Position numbers and translations under genes: made by a program. Shown here one piece after another: positions 33,684 to 43,077 of a stretch of DNA of 64,000 nt (the stretch's first letter is position 1; every line of letters begins with the position of its first letter). Location of the stretch: the NCBI GenBank assembly GCA_013349285.1, contig DUZU01000006.1, positions 1 through 64,000 on the forward strand. Direction: 5' to 3'. The notes beneath the pieces were generated by a model. That model did no database searches. It was not told the DNA's origin and worked only from the letters and a program-made list of their open reading frames with translations. This DNA comes from Deltaproteobacteria bacterium. GTDB taxonomy: Bacteria > Desulfobacterota > Desulfobulbia > Desulfobulbales > Desulfurivibrionaceae.

Positions 33684-36600
33684 ATGATAACGCTTAACAC
33701 AGCCGCCAAGTGCTACAACCGCGTTGCAGAAACATGTTTTTCTGCGCCCGATGCTTGCTTGATCAAGCTCATCCTTTTCATCCTCTTTTTTATCGCACAA
33801 CCGGTTGCCGCCGCCCCAAGCATTTTGCAGATAACCCAGGACCGCAATGAATATTCGCTGGGCCGCCATCTTGATCTCTTGGAAGACGTGGGCAGGCAGT
33901 TGACCATCGAGGAGATAACTTCTCCGCTGCACCGGGCGAACTTCAGCCCTTCCTCCTGGGAAACCCCTAACTTCGGCTTCACCTCCTCCGCAATCTGGGC
34001 CAGATTCACCTTGGCCAACAATCAGGCCGAGGCCATTGATTACTTTCTGGAAATAAAATACCCACTGCTCGACCATATCGACCTCTACACCCCTGACAAC
34101 TCCGGTAACTTTATAGTTACCAAGGGCGGCGACTATGCGCCGTTTGGGGAGAGAATGATCAGTTATCGCAATATCATTTTCCCGATCCAGCTCGATGCGG
34201 GACAACAAAAAACCTTTTACCTGCGTTGCGAAACCAGCAGCACCCTCAACCTGCCGCTCAGTCTCCATTCACCCGCGGGCCTCGTCAAGAAAATAAACCT
34301 GGAACAGACATTGCTCGGGCTTTATTACGGCATTCTGCTGGTGATGATGATCTACAATCTTTTCATCTATCTAGGCCTGCGCGACACGAGTTATCTCTAT
34401 TACGTACTGTTTGTTTTCAGCTATATGCTGTTCCAACTCAGCCTCAACGGCATGGCTTTCGAATATTTCTGGCCCAACCTGATCTGGTGGGCAAACAGCA
34501 GCACCCCCTTACTTATTTTCATCGCCTATATTTTTGCAACCCAGTTCGCCCGCACCATCCTGGATACGGAAAAAAATGTCCCCACCATCGACAAAATACT
34601 GCAGAACTGCATCGTGCTTGCCGTTACCGGCTCACTGGCCAGCCTCGTTTTCGATTATGCCACGAGCATTCGCCTGGCGACAATGTTCAGCCTCACGGTT
34701 TTTATTCACATCTTCGCCGGGTTCAAATGCATGGTACAGGGGTATCACCCGGCCCGTTATTACTTTTGCGCCTGGTCGATCTCTCTAATGGGGGTTACCT
34801 GTTACGCCCTGAAAAGTCTGGGTATTTTACCATATACCTTCCTCACCCAATGGGGAATGCAGATCGGCTCGGCCTGGGAAGTAATATTACTCTCCATGGC
34901 CCTGGCCAATCGCTTCCATTTGACCAACAATGAAAACAAAGAAATACTGCTGTCATATTCTTCCCGCCTTGAGGAAACACACCGTAAACTTGAAGAATCA
35001 TATATCAAACTAGAAGATTTCAATGCCGAGCTTGAAAACATTGTTCGGGAACGAACCGCCGACCTCACCAGCCTCAATGAAAACCTGGCCCACGAAGTTG
35101 AAAAAAGAAAAATCGCTGAAGAAAAAGCGGAGGCGGCCAGCAGAGCAAAATCGCAGTTTCTCGCCTCAATGAGCCACGAAATCAGAACGCCGATGAATGC
35201 AATCCTCGGCATGGCAAACCTTGCCGCCAAAACAGCCAACACCCCAAAGCTGCAGCAGTACATCAACATAATTATGGAATCGGGGAACTCGCTTTTAAAT
35301 CTGATCAACGACATCCTCGATTTCTCAAAAATCGAGGCGGGCCGTCTGGACATCGAGCGAATCAACTTCGACCTGTTCGAGACCCTTGATAGCTTAGCCG
35401 ACATGTTCAGTCGACAAATTTACCAGAAAGGCTTGGAACTGATCGTCATCGTGGAGCCCAATGTGCCAGGCGCCGTTATCGGCGATCCCCTGAGGTTACG
35501 CCAGGTACTCGTCAACCTGATAAACAATGCGATCAAATTTACCGACAAAGGTGAGATCGTCATCAAGGTTTCCGAGGTGGGGGGCAATCCCAACAAAACC
35601 CTCCTCAATTTTTCCGTGCATGACACGGGCAGCGGCATCAATCATAAACAGATCAAAAAACTCTTCGGCGAATACGTCCAGGCCGACAGTTCCGTCACCC
35701 GCGTTTATGGCGGAACCGGGCTGGGACTCGCCATCAGCCGACAGATCGTCAACCTGATGGGTGGCGATATTACGGCGGAAAGTATTGAAGGCCGGGGCAG
35801 CACTTTCCGGTTTACAATCAAACTCTCTGTCCAACCCACGGAAAGGCAACAGCAATTCAGGTTACCCGCCGCTTACTCAGACACCGAAATCATCTTGGCG
35901 GAAAACCATCCCGCTCTCCGCCAAGCCATAACCAAGATGCTCGCCGGGTTCGGTTGCCGGATCAAAGAAATTACCGGCAAGGAAGAACTTGACACCAGCC
36001 TGTCCTCCCCTGCTTTGCCGCTGGTCATCATAGATTTAGATCACATGCTCCCCTTGGTTGACAAGGCCCGGATTATGGCAACATTACAACTCCGGCAAGC
36101 ACAACAACAGCAAACAAACATCATTGTCCTCTCAGCCCCGACCACCGATATTTCACTTAAAAAAATGGCCCTGCCCCAATCTATCGAGCTGCTCAGCAAG
36201 CCGATCAAGCAATCGGAACTGTTCACCCTGCTCTGCTCAAAAATCACCGGCGCATCACCCGAAAAAAACAGCTCCCCCACCCGTTCGACGCAACCAATAA
36301 GCCTATCAGACCTGGGCCGGGGCCTTGCCAACAAAAAGATCCTGATCGTGGAAGATGATGAAGTAAATCAACAAGTTTCATCTCACCTCTTGACAAACAT
36401 GGGCATATTAGTTGATATAACCAACAATGGTCAAGAGGCGCTCGATATCCTCAAAACCAAAAGTTATGATGCAATAATCATGGACATCTACATGCCGGTG
36501 ATGGATGGTTTGGATGCGACCCGCGCCATCAGAAACACATTATCGCTGGATATTCCCGTCATTGCCCTGACCGCCAACGCAATGAAAGAAGACAAAGAAA

Positions 36601-36710
36601 AATATATGGCCGCCGGGATGACCGACTACCTGACCAAGCCCATCGACATTGATAAGCTTTGTGCTTGTTTAAGGAAATGGACCATACAGGAGAACGCGGC
36701 AAATGAATAA
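33684..36710 (+). CDS. Hybrid histidine kinase with 7TM-DISM sensor
   Basis: 1008 residues. A signal segment is followed by an extracytoplasmic DISMED2-type carbohydrate-binding-like region (about 45-210), seven membrane helices of the 7TMR-DISM type (about 215-420), a coiled coil, a HisKA domain (FLASMSHEIRTPMNAILGMA), an ATPase domain (LVNLINNAIKFTDKG, GTGLGLAISRQ) and two receiver domains. The first receiver (about 730-850) has lost the acidic pair (ILAENH) but keeps an Asp and Lys; the second is complete (VEDDEVNQ, IMDIYMPVMDG, LTKPID). Ligand and output are unknown. The acyl-CoA ligase gene follows seven bases later. Confidence 0.9.
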   Translation: MITLNTAAKCYNRVAETCFSAPDACLIKLILFILFFIAQPVAAAPSILQITQDRNEYSLGRHLDLLEDVGRQLTIEEITSPLHRANFSPSSWETPNFGFTSSAIWARFTLANNQAEAIDYFLEIKYPLLDHIDLYTPDNSGNFIVTKGGDYAPFGERMISYRNIIFPIQLDAGQQKTFYLRCETSSTLNLPLSLHSPAGLVKKINLEQTLLGLYYGILLVMMIYNLFIYLGLRDTSYLYYVLFVFSYMLFQLSLNGMAFEYFWPNLIWWANSSTPLLIFIAYIFATQFARTILDTEKNVPTIDKILQNCIVLAVTGSLASLVFDYATSIRLATMFSLTVFIHIFAGFKCMVQGYHPARYYFCAWSISLMGVTCYALKSLGILPYTFLTQWGMQIGSAWEVILLSMALANRFHLTNNENKEILLSYSSRLEETHRKLEESYIKLEDFNAELENIVRERTADLTSLNENLAHEVEKRKIAEEKAEAASRAKSQFLASMSHEIRTPMNAILGMANLAAKTANTPKLQQYINIIMESGNSLLNLINDILDFSKIEAGRLDIERINFDLFETLDSLADMFSRQIYQKGLELIVIVEPNVPGAVIGDPLRLRQVLVNLINNAIKFTDKGEIVIKVSEVGGNPNKTLLNFSVHDTGSGINHKQIKKLFGEYVQADSSVTRVYGGTGLGLAISRQIVNLMGGDITAESIEGRGSTFRFTIKLSVQPTERQQQFRLPAAYSDTEIILAENHPALRQAITKMLAGFGCRIKEITGKEELDTSLSSPALPLVIIDLDHMLPLVDKARIMATLQLRQAQQQQTNIIVLSAPTTDISLKKMALPQSIELLSKPIKQSELFTLLCSKITGASPEKNSSPTRSTQPISLSDLGRGLANKKILIVEDDEVNQQVSSHLLTNMGILVDITNNGQEALDILKTKSYDAIIMDIYMPVMDGLDATRAIRNTLSLDIPVIALTANAMKEDKEKYMAAGMTDYLTKPIDIDKLCACLRKWTIQENAANE

Positions 36711-36716
36711 ATCGAC

Positions 36717-38396
36717 ATGCAAAAATACGCCCACCCCACACTGAACCGACTCATAGACCAAAGCGCCGAGGCTTACCCTGAGCTGCCCGCCGTCGGCTTT
36801 GCCTTTGAAACAGCCTTAACCTATCAAGAATTTCACCAAAAAATCCTGTTAACCGCGGCCCAGTTAAAAAAAATAGGCATTAAAAAGGGGGACAGACTCG
36901 CCATCCTGGCGGAGAACTCACCCCAATGGGGAATCGCCTATTTCGCCATTGTCCGCCTGGGCGCCGTCGCGGTACCGATTCTCCCCGATTTTACGGAGTC
37001 GGACGTAAAACACATTATTAATGAAGCAAAAATTAAAATCCTGTTCACCACCCAAAAACAATTTGAAAAACTCTACGAACTTAACCTAACCGGTTTAAAG
37101 TCCGTAATCGCCCTGGACGATGCCCCGGACCAAAACAGAATTATTACGCCGACCCCTTTTTCCAAATTCCTGGCCGAACCCCTGCCGGAGCAGGCCGCTG
37201 ACAACAATGACGATGCCCTGCTAACAGCAGAAGATACAGCCTCGATTATTTACACCTCCGGAACCTCGGGCCACTCAAAGGCCGTCATCTTGACCCACAA
37301 TAATTTCACCAACAACGTCAGATCAACCGAAGCAATCTTTGCCGGCGAATCAATAGACAACTGGACCTTTCTTTCCATCCTCCCCATGTCCCACGCCTAT
37401 GAGTTCACCATCAGCTTCCTGACCCCATTAGCCAACGGCTGCCGGATTGTGTACGCGGGACAAACCCCGACCCCAACCATTCTTGAAAAAATCTGCAAAA
37501 CCGAGCAACCGAACATCATGTGCATGGTACCCATGGTCATAGAAAAGATCTACAAGAAGAAAATCCTGCCGGCAATCAACAACAGCATCATATTAAAAAC
37601 AGCAATCAAGATTCCTTTGCTTCGCAAAAAAGTCCTAAGAAAAATAGGCAAAAATCTCTGTAATTTTTTCGGCGGCAAGTTAAAAATTGCCGCCATCGGC
37701 GGAGCGCCCTTGAATATTGAGGTTGAACATTTCCTTAAAGATGCCGGCTTTCCTTATCTGGTCGGGTACGGACTCACCGAAGCATCCCCCTTAATCAGCG
37801 CCGGCCCCTATGGCGACGATATTCCCGTCGGGTCATGCGGCAAACCGATCCTGAACCTAGAGGTGAAAATCGTACACCCCAACCCTAAAACCGGCGTTGG
37901 CGAGGTTTATGCCAGGGGGCAAAATATCATGGCCGGCTATATGAACAACCAAGAAGCCACCGCGGAAACCATTACCGCCGATGGCTGGCTTGCCACCGGC
38001 GACCTCGGATTTATCGACCAGGCCGGCTACCTCTTCCTCAAGGGCCGAAGCAAAAGTGTTATCGTGCTTTCCCACGGAGAAAACATTTACCCGGAAACCA
38101 TTGAGGACAAAATAAACTCTTTCCAGCAGGTGGTTGAATCTCTGGTTGTTGAATGCAACAACCGACTTGAAGCTCGGGTCTTTCTCGATTATGATCTGAT
38201 CGATCAAAAAACCAAAGGCAAAAACCAGCAGGAGAAGCTGAGCTATATTAATGAAATTCTCGCCGACATCAAAAAAAACGTGAACGACAACCTGCCCCAA
38301 TACTCCAAAATCAGTGAAATTATGGAACACCAGGAACCGTTTATCAAAACAGCCACGCATAAAATAAAGCGCTACCTGTATTACGGTGCAAACTAA
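36717..38396 (+). CDS. AMP-forming long-chain acyl-CoA ligase (FadD-like)
   Basis: 559 residues of the adenylate-forming family. The nucleotide loop reads IIYTSGTSGHSKAVILTH, followed by YGLTEASPL, GWLATGDLGFIDQ and the closing Lys region IKTATHKIKRY. It would activate fatty acids to acyl-CoA in the cytoplasm; an acyl-ACP or other acyl ligase role is possible. It is immediately followed by a FadL-type outer-membrane porin gene, which strongly suggests a fatty-acid or hydrophobic-compound uptake pair. The ribosome site is weak, so translation may be coupled to the kinase gene upstream. Confidence 0.85.
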   Translation: MQKYAHPTLNRLIDQSAEAYPELPAVGFAFETALTYQEFHQKILLTAAQLKKIGIKKGDRLAILAENSPQWGIAYFAIVRLGAVAVPILPDFTESDVKHIINEAKIKILFTTQKQFEKLYELNLTGLKSVIALDDAPDQNRIITPTPFSKFLAEPLPEQAADNNDDALLTAEDTASIIYTSGTSGHSKAVILTHNNFTNNVRSTEAIFAGESIDNWTFLSILPMSHAYEFTISFLTPLANGCRIVYAGQTPTPTILEKICKTEQPNIMCMVPMVIEKIYKKKILPAINNSIILKTAIKIPLLRKKVLRKIGKNLCNFFGGKLKIAAIGGAPLNIEVEHFLKDAGFPYLVGYGLTEASPLISAGPYGDDIPVGSCGKPILNLEVKIVHPNPKTGVGEVYARGQNIMAGYMNNQEATAETITADGWLATGDLGFIDQAGYLFLKGRSKSVIVLSHGENIYPETIEDKINSFQQVVESLVVECNNRLEARVFLDYDLIDQKTKGKNQQEKLSYINEILADIKKNVNDNLPQYSKISEIMEHQEPFIKTATHKIKRYLYYGAN

Positions 38397-38425
38397 TTAT
38401 TTTTGCAATTAAAGATGGGGGAAAG

Positions 38426-39688
38426 ATGAAAAAGAAAATCACAGTTATAACCTTGGCCACAATTATTGCCGCCACCGGCACCGCATTCGGCTCCGGCTAC
38501 CGGATTCCTGAACAATCAATGAACTCGGTGGCCTTGAGCGGCGCCTATGTCGCCAACACCCAAGGCGCCGATACCAGCTACTTCAACCCGGCCAACATGG
38601 GTTGGCTGGCTGATGGCTGGCATAGCGAGGCAAACCTCGGCTACATCCACCTGACAAGCATCGATTACGCAGACAACGACACCCCGGCTAAAAACGGCAG
38701 CTCAAAAAAGGAAGATTTCCTTCTGCCGCAACTGCACCTCGTCTCACCCGCTTTTGGCAATTTCCGGTTCGGCCTTTCCGTCACCTACCCGGCCGGCCTG
38801 TCAAAACGATGGGAGGCGGCCTTTCCGAAATCTTCGGCAGAAGACTTCACCCTGAAAACCTATGAGTTCAACCCCACTGTTTCATATAAAATTTCCGACC
38901 GGATCGCAATCGGCGGCGGCGCTCGAATCATCCACAGCACCGGTAAGGTCAAAAGCACCGCGGTAGATCCAATCCCAGGGACAGTCTCGCTTTTAATCAG
39001 AGACATGAAAGGCGACACCACCGAGTATGGCTACAACCTGGCTCTTACGATTAAACCTGTAACAAACCTCACCTTGGCAGCAACCTATCGCTCCAAGGTC
39101 GACCTCGATGAAGAAGGAGACGCCACCTTGCTGGCGATGAGCCCTGCTGGAGGCGGAACCGTGATCGGCACTTATTCCGGGGGGGCCAGCGTGTCCGTAC
39201 CAGTACCGGCAGTGCTTACCTTTGGTGCAGCCTACACCTTTGACCGGACCACGGTGGAGCTCACCTATGACAAAACATACTGGAATGCCTATGAGCAACT
39301 CGATTTCAATTACACCGGCGCCTTAACCGACCCATTCAATATCCTCACCCCGGCCTTTGATACTCCCCGGGCCAGAAACTGGACCAACTCCGAAGCCTAC
39401 CGGATCGGGGTCACCCACCAATTTAACGAACAATGGACCATGATGGCCGCATTTGCCATTGACAAAAACCCGGTGCCCGACAATACTCTCGCCTTTGAAT
39501 TACCGGATTCCGATGCCAAGATTTATTCCATCGGCGCAAGGTATCAGTACAACGACAAACTGCTGGTCGGCCTGGCTTACCTGTATGACGACAAGGAAAG
39601 CCGCACCGTTACCAACTCCTCGGTGGACGGCACCTTTGACAACGCGGCAGCCCATCTTGTTTCGGCAAATCTCCAATACCGGTTTTAA
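38426..39688 (+). CDS. fadL: FadL/OmpP1/TodX-family outer-membrane transporter
   Basis: 420 residues with a signal peptide (MKKKITVITLATIIAATG, cleavage before SGYRIPEQS). SGYRIPEQSMNSVALSGAYVAN and DTSYFNPANMGWL are the N-terminal hatch signature of FadL proteins, including the NPA box. The rest is amphipathic beta strand ending in LQYRF, whose final Phe is the outer-membrane targeting residue. It should carry long-chain fatty acids or aromatic hydrocarbons across the outer membrane, feeding the acyl-CoA ligase encoded 30 bases upstream. GGGGGAAAG precedes the ATG. Confidence 0.92.
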   Translation: MKKKITVITLATIIAATGTAFGSGYRIPEQSMNSVALSGAYVANTQGADTSYFNPANMGWLADGWHSEANLGYIHLTSIDYADNDTPAKNGSSKKEDFLLPQLHLVSPAFGNFRFGLSVTYPAGLSKRWEAAFPKSSAEDFTLKTYEFNPTVSYKISDRIAIGGGARIIHSTGKVKSTAVDPIPGTVSLLIRDMKGDTTEYGYNLALTIKPVTNLTLAATYRSKVDLDEEGDATLLAMSPAGGGTVIGTYSGGASVSVPVPAVLTFGAAYTFDRTTVELTYDKTYWNAYEQLDFNYTGALTDPFNILTPAFDTPRARNWTNSEAYRIGVTHQFNEQWTMMAAFAIDKNPVPDNTLAFELPDSDAKIYSIGARYQYNDKLLVGLAYLYDDKESRTVTNSSVDGTFDNAAAHLVSANLQYRF

Positions 39689-39700
39689 TATTTATCCATC

Positions 39701-40897
39701 ATGACCCAACAACAACCAGCTACTGTTGACCAATACTCCCCGGACGTCCACCTCATCAACCAGGACGGCCGGGAGTTTTTTTTGGTCGGCACCGCCCATA
39801 TCTCCCGGGAATCGGTGGATCTGGTCCGCGAGGTGATCAACGCCGAACAACCGGACTGCGTCTGCGTTGAGCTCGATGAAAAACGCTACGAGGCCCTGGC
39901 CAAGCGCAAAAAATGGGAACTGCTCGATCTCAAGGAGATCATCCGCAAAAAACAGCTCAGCACCCTGTTGGTCAATATGATGCTGGCCTCTTATCAGAAA
40001 AAGCTGGGCGACCAGATGGGGGTCCAACCCGGCACCGAACTGCTGGAAGCAACCCTAGAGGCCGACAAAAACAAGATTCCGGTTGCGCTCTGCGACCGGG
40101 ATGTCAGGGTTACCCTGCGCCGGGCCTGGAAATCCACCTCGTTTTTCAGAAAAAACTATCTGCTGGCCAGCATCATGGCCAGCATGTTTGACGATACCGA
40201 GATCAGTGAAGATAAACTCCGCGAACTCAAAGAAAGCGACATGCTTTCCGAACTGATGAACGAGCTTGGCGAGGTCATGCCCGAGCTTAAAAAAGTGCTG
40301 ATCGATGAGCGCGACACCTATCTCACCGAAAAGATAAAAGCGGCCCCCGGCAAAAAAATAGTGGCCGTGGTGGGCGCTGGCCATGTGGCAGGCATCAAGA
40401 AGGCCTTTGGCGAAGACCGCAGCGACCAGATGGAAAGAATCAGCCAGATCCCACCGGCTTCTTCCATCTGGAAGATCGTGGGCTGGGCCATCCCTCTCTG
40501 CATCCTCGCCTCCTTAGGCTACATCTTTATCAACAAAGGGGCCGCGGTAGCCGGCGACAATCTGCTCTACTGGATCCTGGCCAACGGCATCCCCTCTTCC
40601 ATCGGGGCAACGCTGGCCCTGGCCCACCCCTTCACCATCATCGGCGCCTTTGTCGCCGCGCCGATCACCAGTCTCACCCCGGTAATCGGCGCGGGCTATG
40701 TCACCGCCTTTATCCAGGTAATGCTCAAACCGCCGCTGGTTTATGAGTTTGAAAACGTCCTGGCGGATATGACCACCTTCAGCGGCTGGTGGAAAAATCG
40801 ACTGCTCCGGGTATTTCTCGCCTTTATTTTACCGGGCTTTGGCAGTATGATCGGAACCTACATCGGCGGCTATGAAATTATCTCAAACCTCTTTTAA
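39701..40897 (+). CDS. TraB/PrgY-family membrane protein
   Basis: 398 residues. The N-terminal domain has the TraB signatures FFLVGTAHISRESVDLV, CVCVELDEKRYEAL and VVGAGHVAGI (GxxH and E residues of the Tiki/TraB fold). The C-terminal third has several membrane helices (IVGWAIPLCILASLGYIFI onward). The family's best-known member limits peptide pheromone in Enterococcus, and related Tiki proteins are metal-dependent peptidases, so a membrane peptidase is possible but unproven. It sits between fadL and yhbY on the same strand with very short gaps. Confidence 0.88.
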   Translation: MTQQQPATVDQYSPDVHLINQDGREFFLVGTAHISRESVDLVREVINAEQPDCVCVELDEKRYEALAKRKKWELLDLKEIIRKKQLSTLLVNMMLASYQKKLGDQMGVQPGTELLEATLEADKNKIPVALCDRDVRVTLRRAWKSTSFFRKNYLLASIMASMFDDTEISEDKLRELKESDMLSELMNELGEVMPELKKVLIDERDTYLTEKIKAAPGKKIVAVVGAGHVAGIKKAFGEDRSDQMERISQIPPASSIWKIVGWAIPLCILASLGYIFINKGAAVAGDNLLYWILANGIPSSIGATLALAHPFTIIGAFVAAPITSLTPVIGAGYVTAFIQVMLKPPLVYEFENVLADMTTFSGWWKNRLLRVFLAFILPGFGSMIGTYIGGYEIISNLF

Positions 40898-40910
40898 GAG
40901 CTGACACCAA

Positions 40911-41231
40911 ATGAGCAAAAAAATATATCTTATCGGCAAACCGGCCAAATACCTCCGCGGGCTCGGCCACCATCTTTCCCCCATGGCCATGATCGGCAAA
41001 GAGGGCATTACCGACAACCTGGTGGCTGCGGTCGATAACGTGCTGAACGCCCACGAACTGGTCAAGGTCAAACTGCAGGACGGCTGCCCGTACGAAAAAA
41101 AAGAAGCCGCGGAACTGCTCGCCCAAAAAACCAAGAGCGCCATTGCCCAGATTATCGGCAAGACCTTTCTGCTCTACCGGGAAAACAAGAAACTCAAAGA
41201 CGATAAAAAGATTTCAGTGCCTAAAAAATAA
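40911..41231 (+). CDS. yhbY: YhbY-family ribosome assembly RNA-binding protein (CRM domain)
   Basis: 106 residues consisting of one CRM domain: LRGLGHHLSPMAMIGKEGIT, then the helix with HELVKVKLQDGC and the closing GKTFLLYREN. The GxxG-type loop typical of CRM proteins is present. Such proteins bind the pre-50S ribosomal subunit. A lysine-rich tail ends the protein. It starts 14 bases after the TraB-type gene. Confidence 0.92.
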   Translation: MSKKIYLIGKPAKYLRGLGHHLSPMAMIGKEGITDNLVAAVDNVLNAHELVKVKLQDGCPYEKKEAAELLAQKTKSAIAQIIGKTFLLYRENKKLKDDKKISVPKK

Positions 41232-41290
41232 GCGACCTGAACTCTCCTGCGCCTCCCCTGCGAAACAGGCAAGGATGCCCAAAACCGCCA

Positions 41291-42157
41291 ATGAACTCAC
41301 CTGCCGCCAAACTCAGAGAAATTCTGGCCAGACCGGGCCTGCACCTGATGCCCTGCTGCTTTGACGCGCTTTCCGCCAAATTGATAGAACAGGCCGGGTT
41401 CGACCTCACCTTCATGAGCGGCTTTGCGGTGTCGGCCACCCGGCTCGGGCTTCCCGACACCGGGTTGATCTCCTACGGCGAGATGGTGAACCATGGCCGC
41501 AATATCACCGCCGCCGTCTCCATTCCAGTGCTCGGGGACGGCGACACCGGCTACGGCAACGCCCTCAATGTCAAGCGAACGGTGCACGGATACGCCCAGG
41601 CCGGTTTCGCCTGCGTGATGATCGAAGACCAGGTCGCCCCAAAGCGCTGCGGCCATACCGAAGGCAAAGAGGTGGTGGACCGGCAAGAGGCCCGGCAACG
41701 GGTTCGGGCGGCGGTCGATGCGCGGGAGGAAGGGGCGGATATTCTGATCATGGCCCGCACCGATGCCCGGGCCGGCCATGGCTTTGCCGAGGCCCTGACC
41801 CGAGCCCAAGAATTCGCCGAGACAGGGGCGGATATTGTATTTCTGGAGGCTCCCCAAAGCGAAGAGGAGCTGCGCACCTTCTGCCATAAAACCCCGGCGC
41901 CCACCATGGCCAACATGCTGGAGAACGGCAAAACCCCGCTGCTGCCGCCGGAGACCCTTGCCCAGATGGGCTTTAAGATCGCGGCCTACCCTTTAACCCT
42001 GCTCAACGCGTCCATCTTTGCCATGCAACAGGCCCTGGCCGCACTCAAACAAGGGGGCTCCCCGGAGCTGGGACTCGACTTTAAAGAACTGCGCCGCATT
42101 GTCGGCTTTGAAGAGTATTACGCCGAAGAAAAAAGATACAAAAAAGGTTCTCAATAA
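41291..42157 (+). CDS. PEP mutase / isocitrate lyase superfamily enzyme
   Basis: 288 residues with the superfamily's features: DGDTGYGN (Mg-binding), VMIEDQVAPKRCGHTEGKE with the catalytic Cys of KRCGH, and MARTDARAGHG. The KRCGH loop points to a carbon-carbon lyase (methylisocitrate, dimethylmalate or similar) or oxaloacetate decarboxylase rather than a phosphonate mutase. The exact substrate cannot be set from sequence alone. No methylcitrate cycle genes are nearby. It starts 59 bases after yhbY and is followed by cmoA. Confidence 0.82.
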   Translation: MNSPAAKLREILARPGLHLMPCCFDALSAKLIEQAGFDLTFMSGFAVSATRLGLPDTGLISYGEMVNHGRNITAAVSIPVLGDGDTGYGNALNVKRTVHGYAQAGFACVMIEDQVAPKRCGHTEGKEVVDRQEARQRVRAAVDAREEGADILIMARTDARAGHGFAEALTRAQEFAETGADIVFLEAPQSEEELRTFCHKTPAPTMANMLENGKTPLLPPETLAQMGFKIAAYPLTLLNASIFAMQQALAALKQGGSPELGLDFKELRRIVGFEEYYAEEKRYKKGSQ

Positions 42158-42209
42158 CCGGCGCCCAGCTCAGGTAATACTGCCGCTAACAAAGATTCTT
42201 TTAAGAAAA

Positions 42210-42935
42210 ATGGCCAAAGACGAAATTTTTAAATCAGAAAAAAGCATTGCTGAAGACTTCCGCTTTACCGCCCAGGTGGCCGAGGTCTTTGACGACATGC
42301 TGGCCCGCTCGGTTCCCAACTACCAGCAAGTTATCTCCATGAGCGCCCAGATCTTGAGCAAATTCCTCAAGCCGGGCGACACGGTCTATGACCTGGGCTG
42401 CTCAACCGGCGCCACCCTGCTGGAGCTGGCCAGGCAGCTGGGCGAACTTGATCTCAAATTCTGCGGCATCGATAATTCGCCGGCCATGATCAGCAAGGCC
42501 GTTCTCAAGGCGGAGATCTACTCGAAAAAAGAGCAGGTCCGTTTTATGGAGCAGGACATCACCGAGGCGGACATCAGCGGCGCCGGGGCGATCATCCTCA
42601 ACTATACCCTGCAGTTCATCCGGCCCATGCTCCGCCTTGAATTTCTCAAAAAAGTCCACCGCGCCCTCAAACCGGGGGGGGTCCTCATCCTGAGCGAAAA
42701 GATCATCTCCCACGACCCGCAACTCAACCGGGCTTTTATTGATTTCTATTATAAGTTCAAACGAGAACAGGGCTATTCGGAAATCGAGATCAGCAAAAAA
42801 CGCGAGGCCCTAGAAAACGTCCTGATCCCATTTTCCAGTGCCGAAAACCGCAAACTGCTTAAAGAGGCGGGTTTCTCAAGCATTGAGCCTTTTTTTCAAT
42901 GGTTCAACTTCTCCTCTTTTGTGGCGGTAAAATAA
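42210..42935 (+). CDS. cmoA: Carboxy-SAM synthase CmoA
   Basis: 241 residues from the ATG at 42210; a longer frame from 42018 runs inside the previous gene and is not credible. The SAM site reads VYDLGCSTGATLLEL, and FRFTAQVAEVFDDMLARSVP and LNYTLQFIRP are CmoA signatures. It makes carboxy-S-adenosylmethionine from SAM and prephenate for the cmo5U34 modification of tRNA. Its partner CmoB is encoded about 2 kb downstream instead of directly next to it. Confidence 0.93.
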   Translation: MAKDEIFKSEKSIAEDFRFTAQVAEVFDDMLARSVPNYQQVISMSAQILSKFLKPGDTVYDLGCSTGATLLELARQLGELDLKFCGIDNSPAMISKAVLKAEIYSKKEQVRFMEQDITEADISGAGAIILNYTLQFIRPMLRLEFLKKVHRALKPGGVLILSEKIISHDPQLNRAFIDFYYKFKREQGYSEIEISKKREALENVLIPFSSAENRKLLKEAGFSSIEPFFQWFNFSSFVAVK

Positions 42936-43077
42936 CCATCACCAGTCCGCCCTTTCCTCTTTCCGGCAATCCCGCAAAAAAAACCTTATCTTTGCCGACC
43001 TCTCGTTATAGAATGAAGTTGACAAAGCCAGAAACCCTATTGCGCAAGGTGGACAACTTACTTGGAAACCGAAAGCC

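Noticed and set aside
42018-42209. Longer cmoA with a start inside the PEP-mutase family gene
   Set aside because: The extra residues show no family similarity; ATG 42210 gives the normal CmoA N-terminus.
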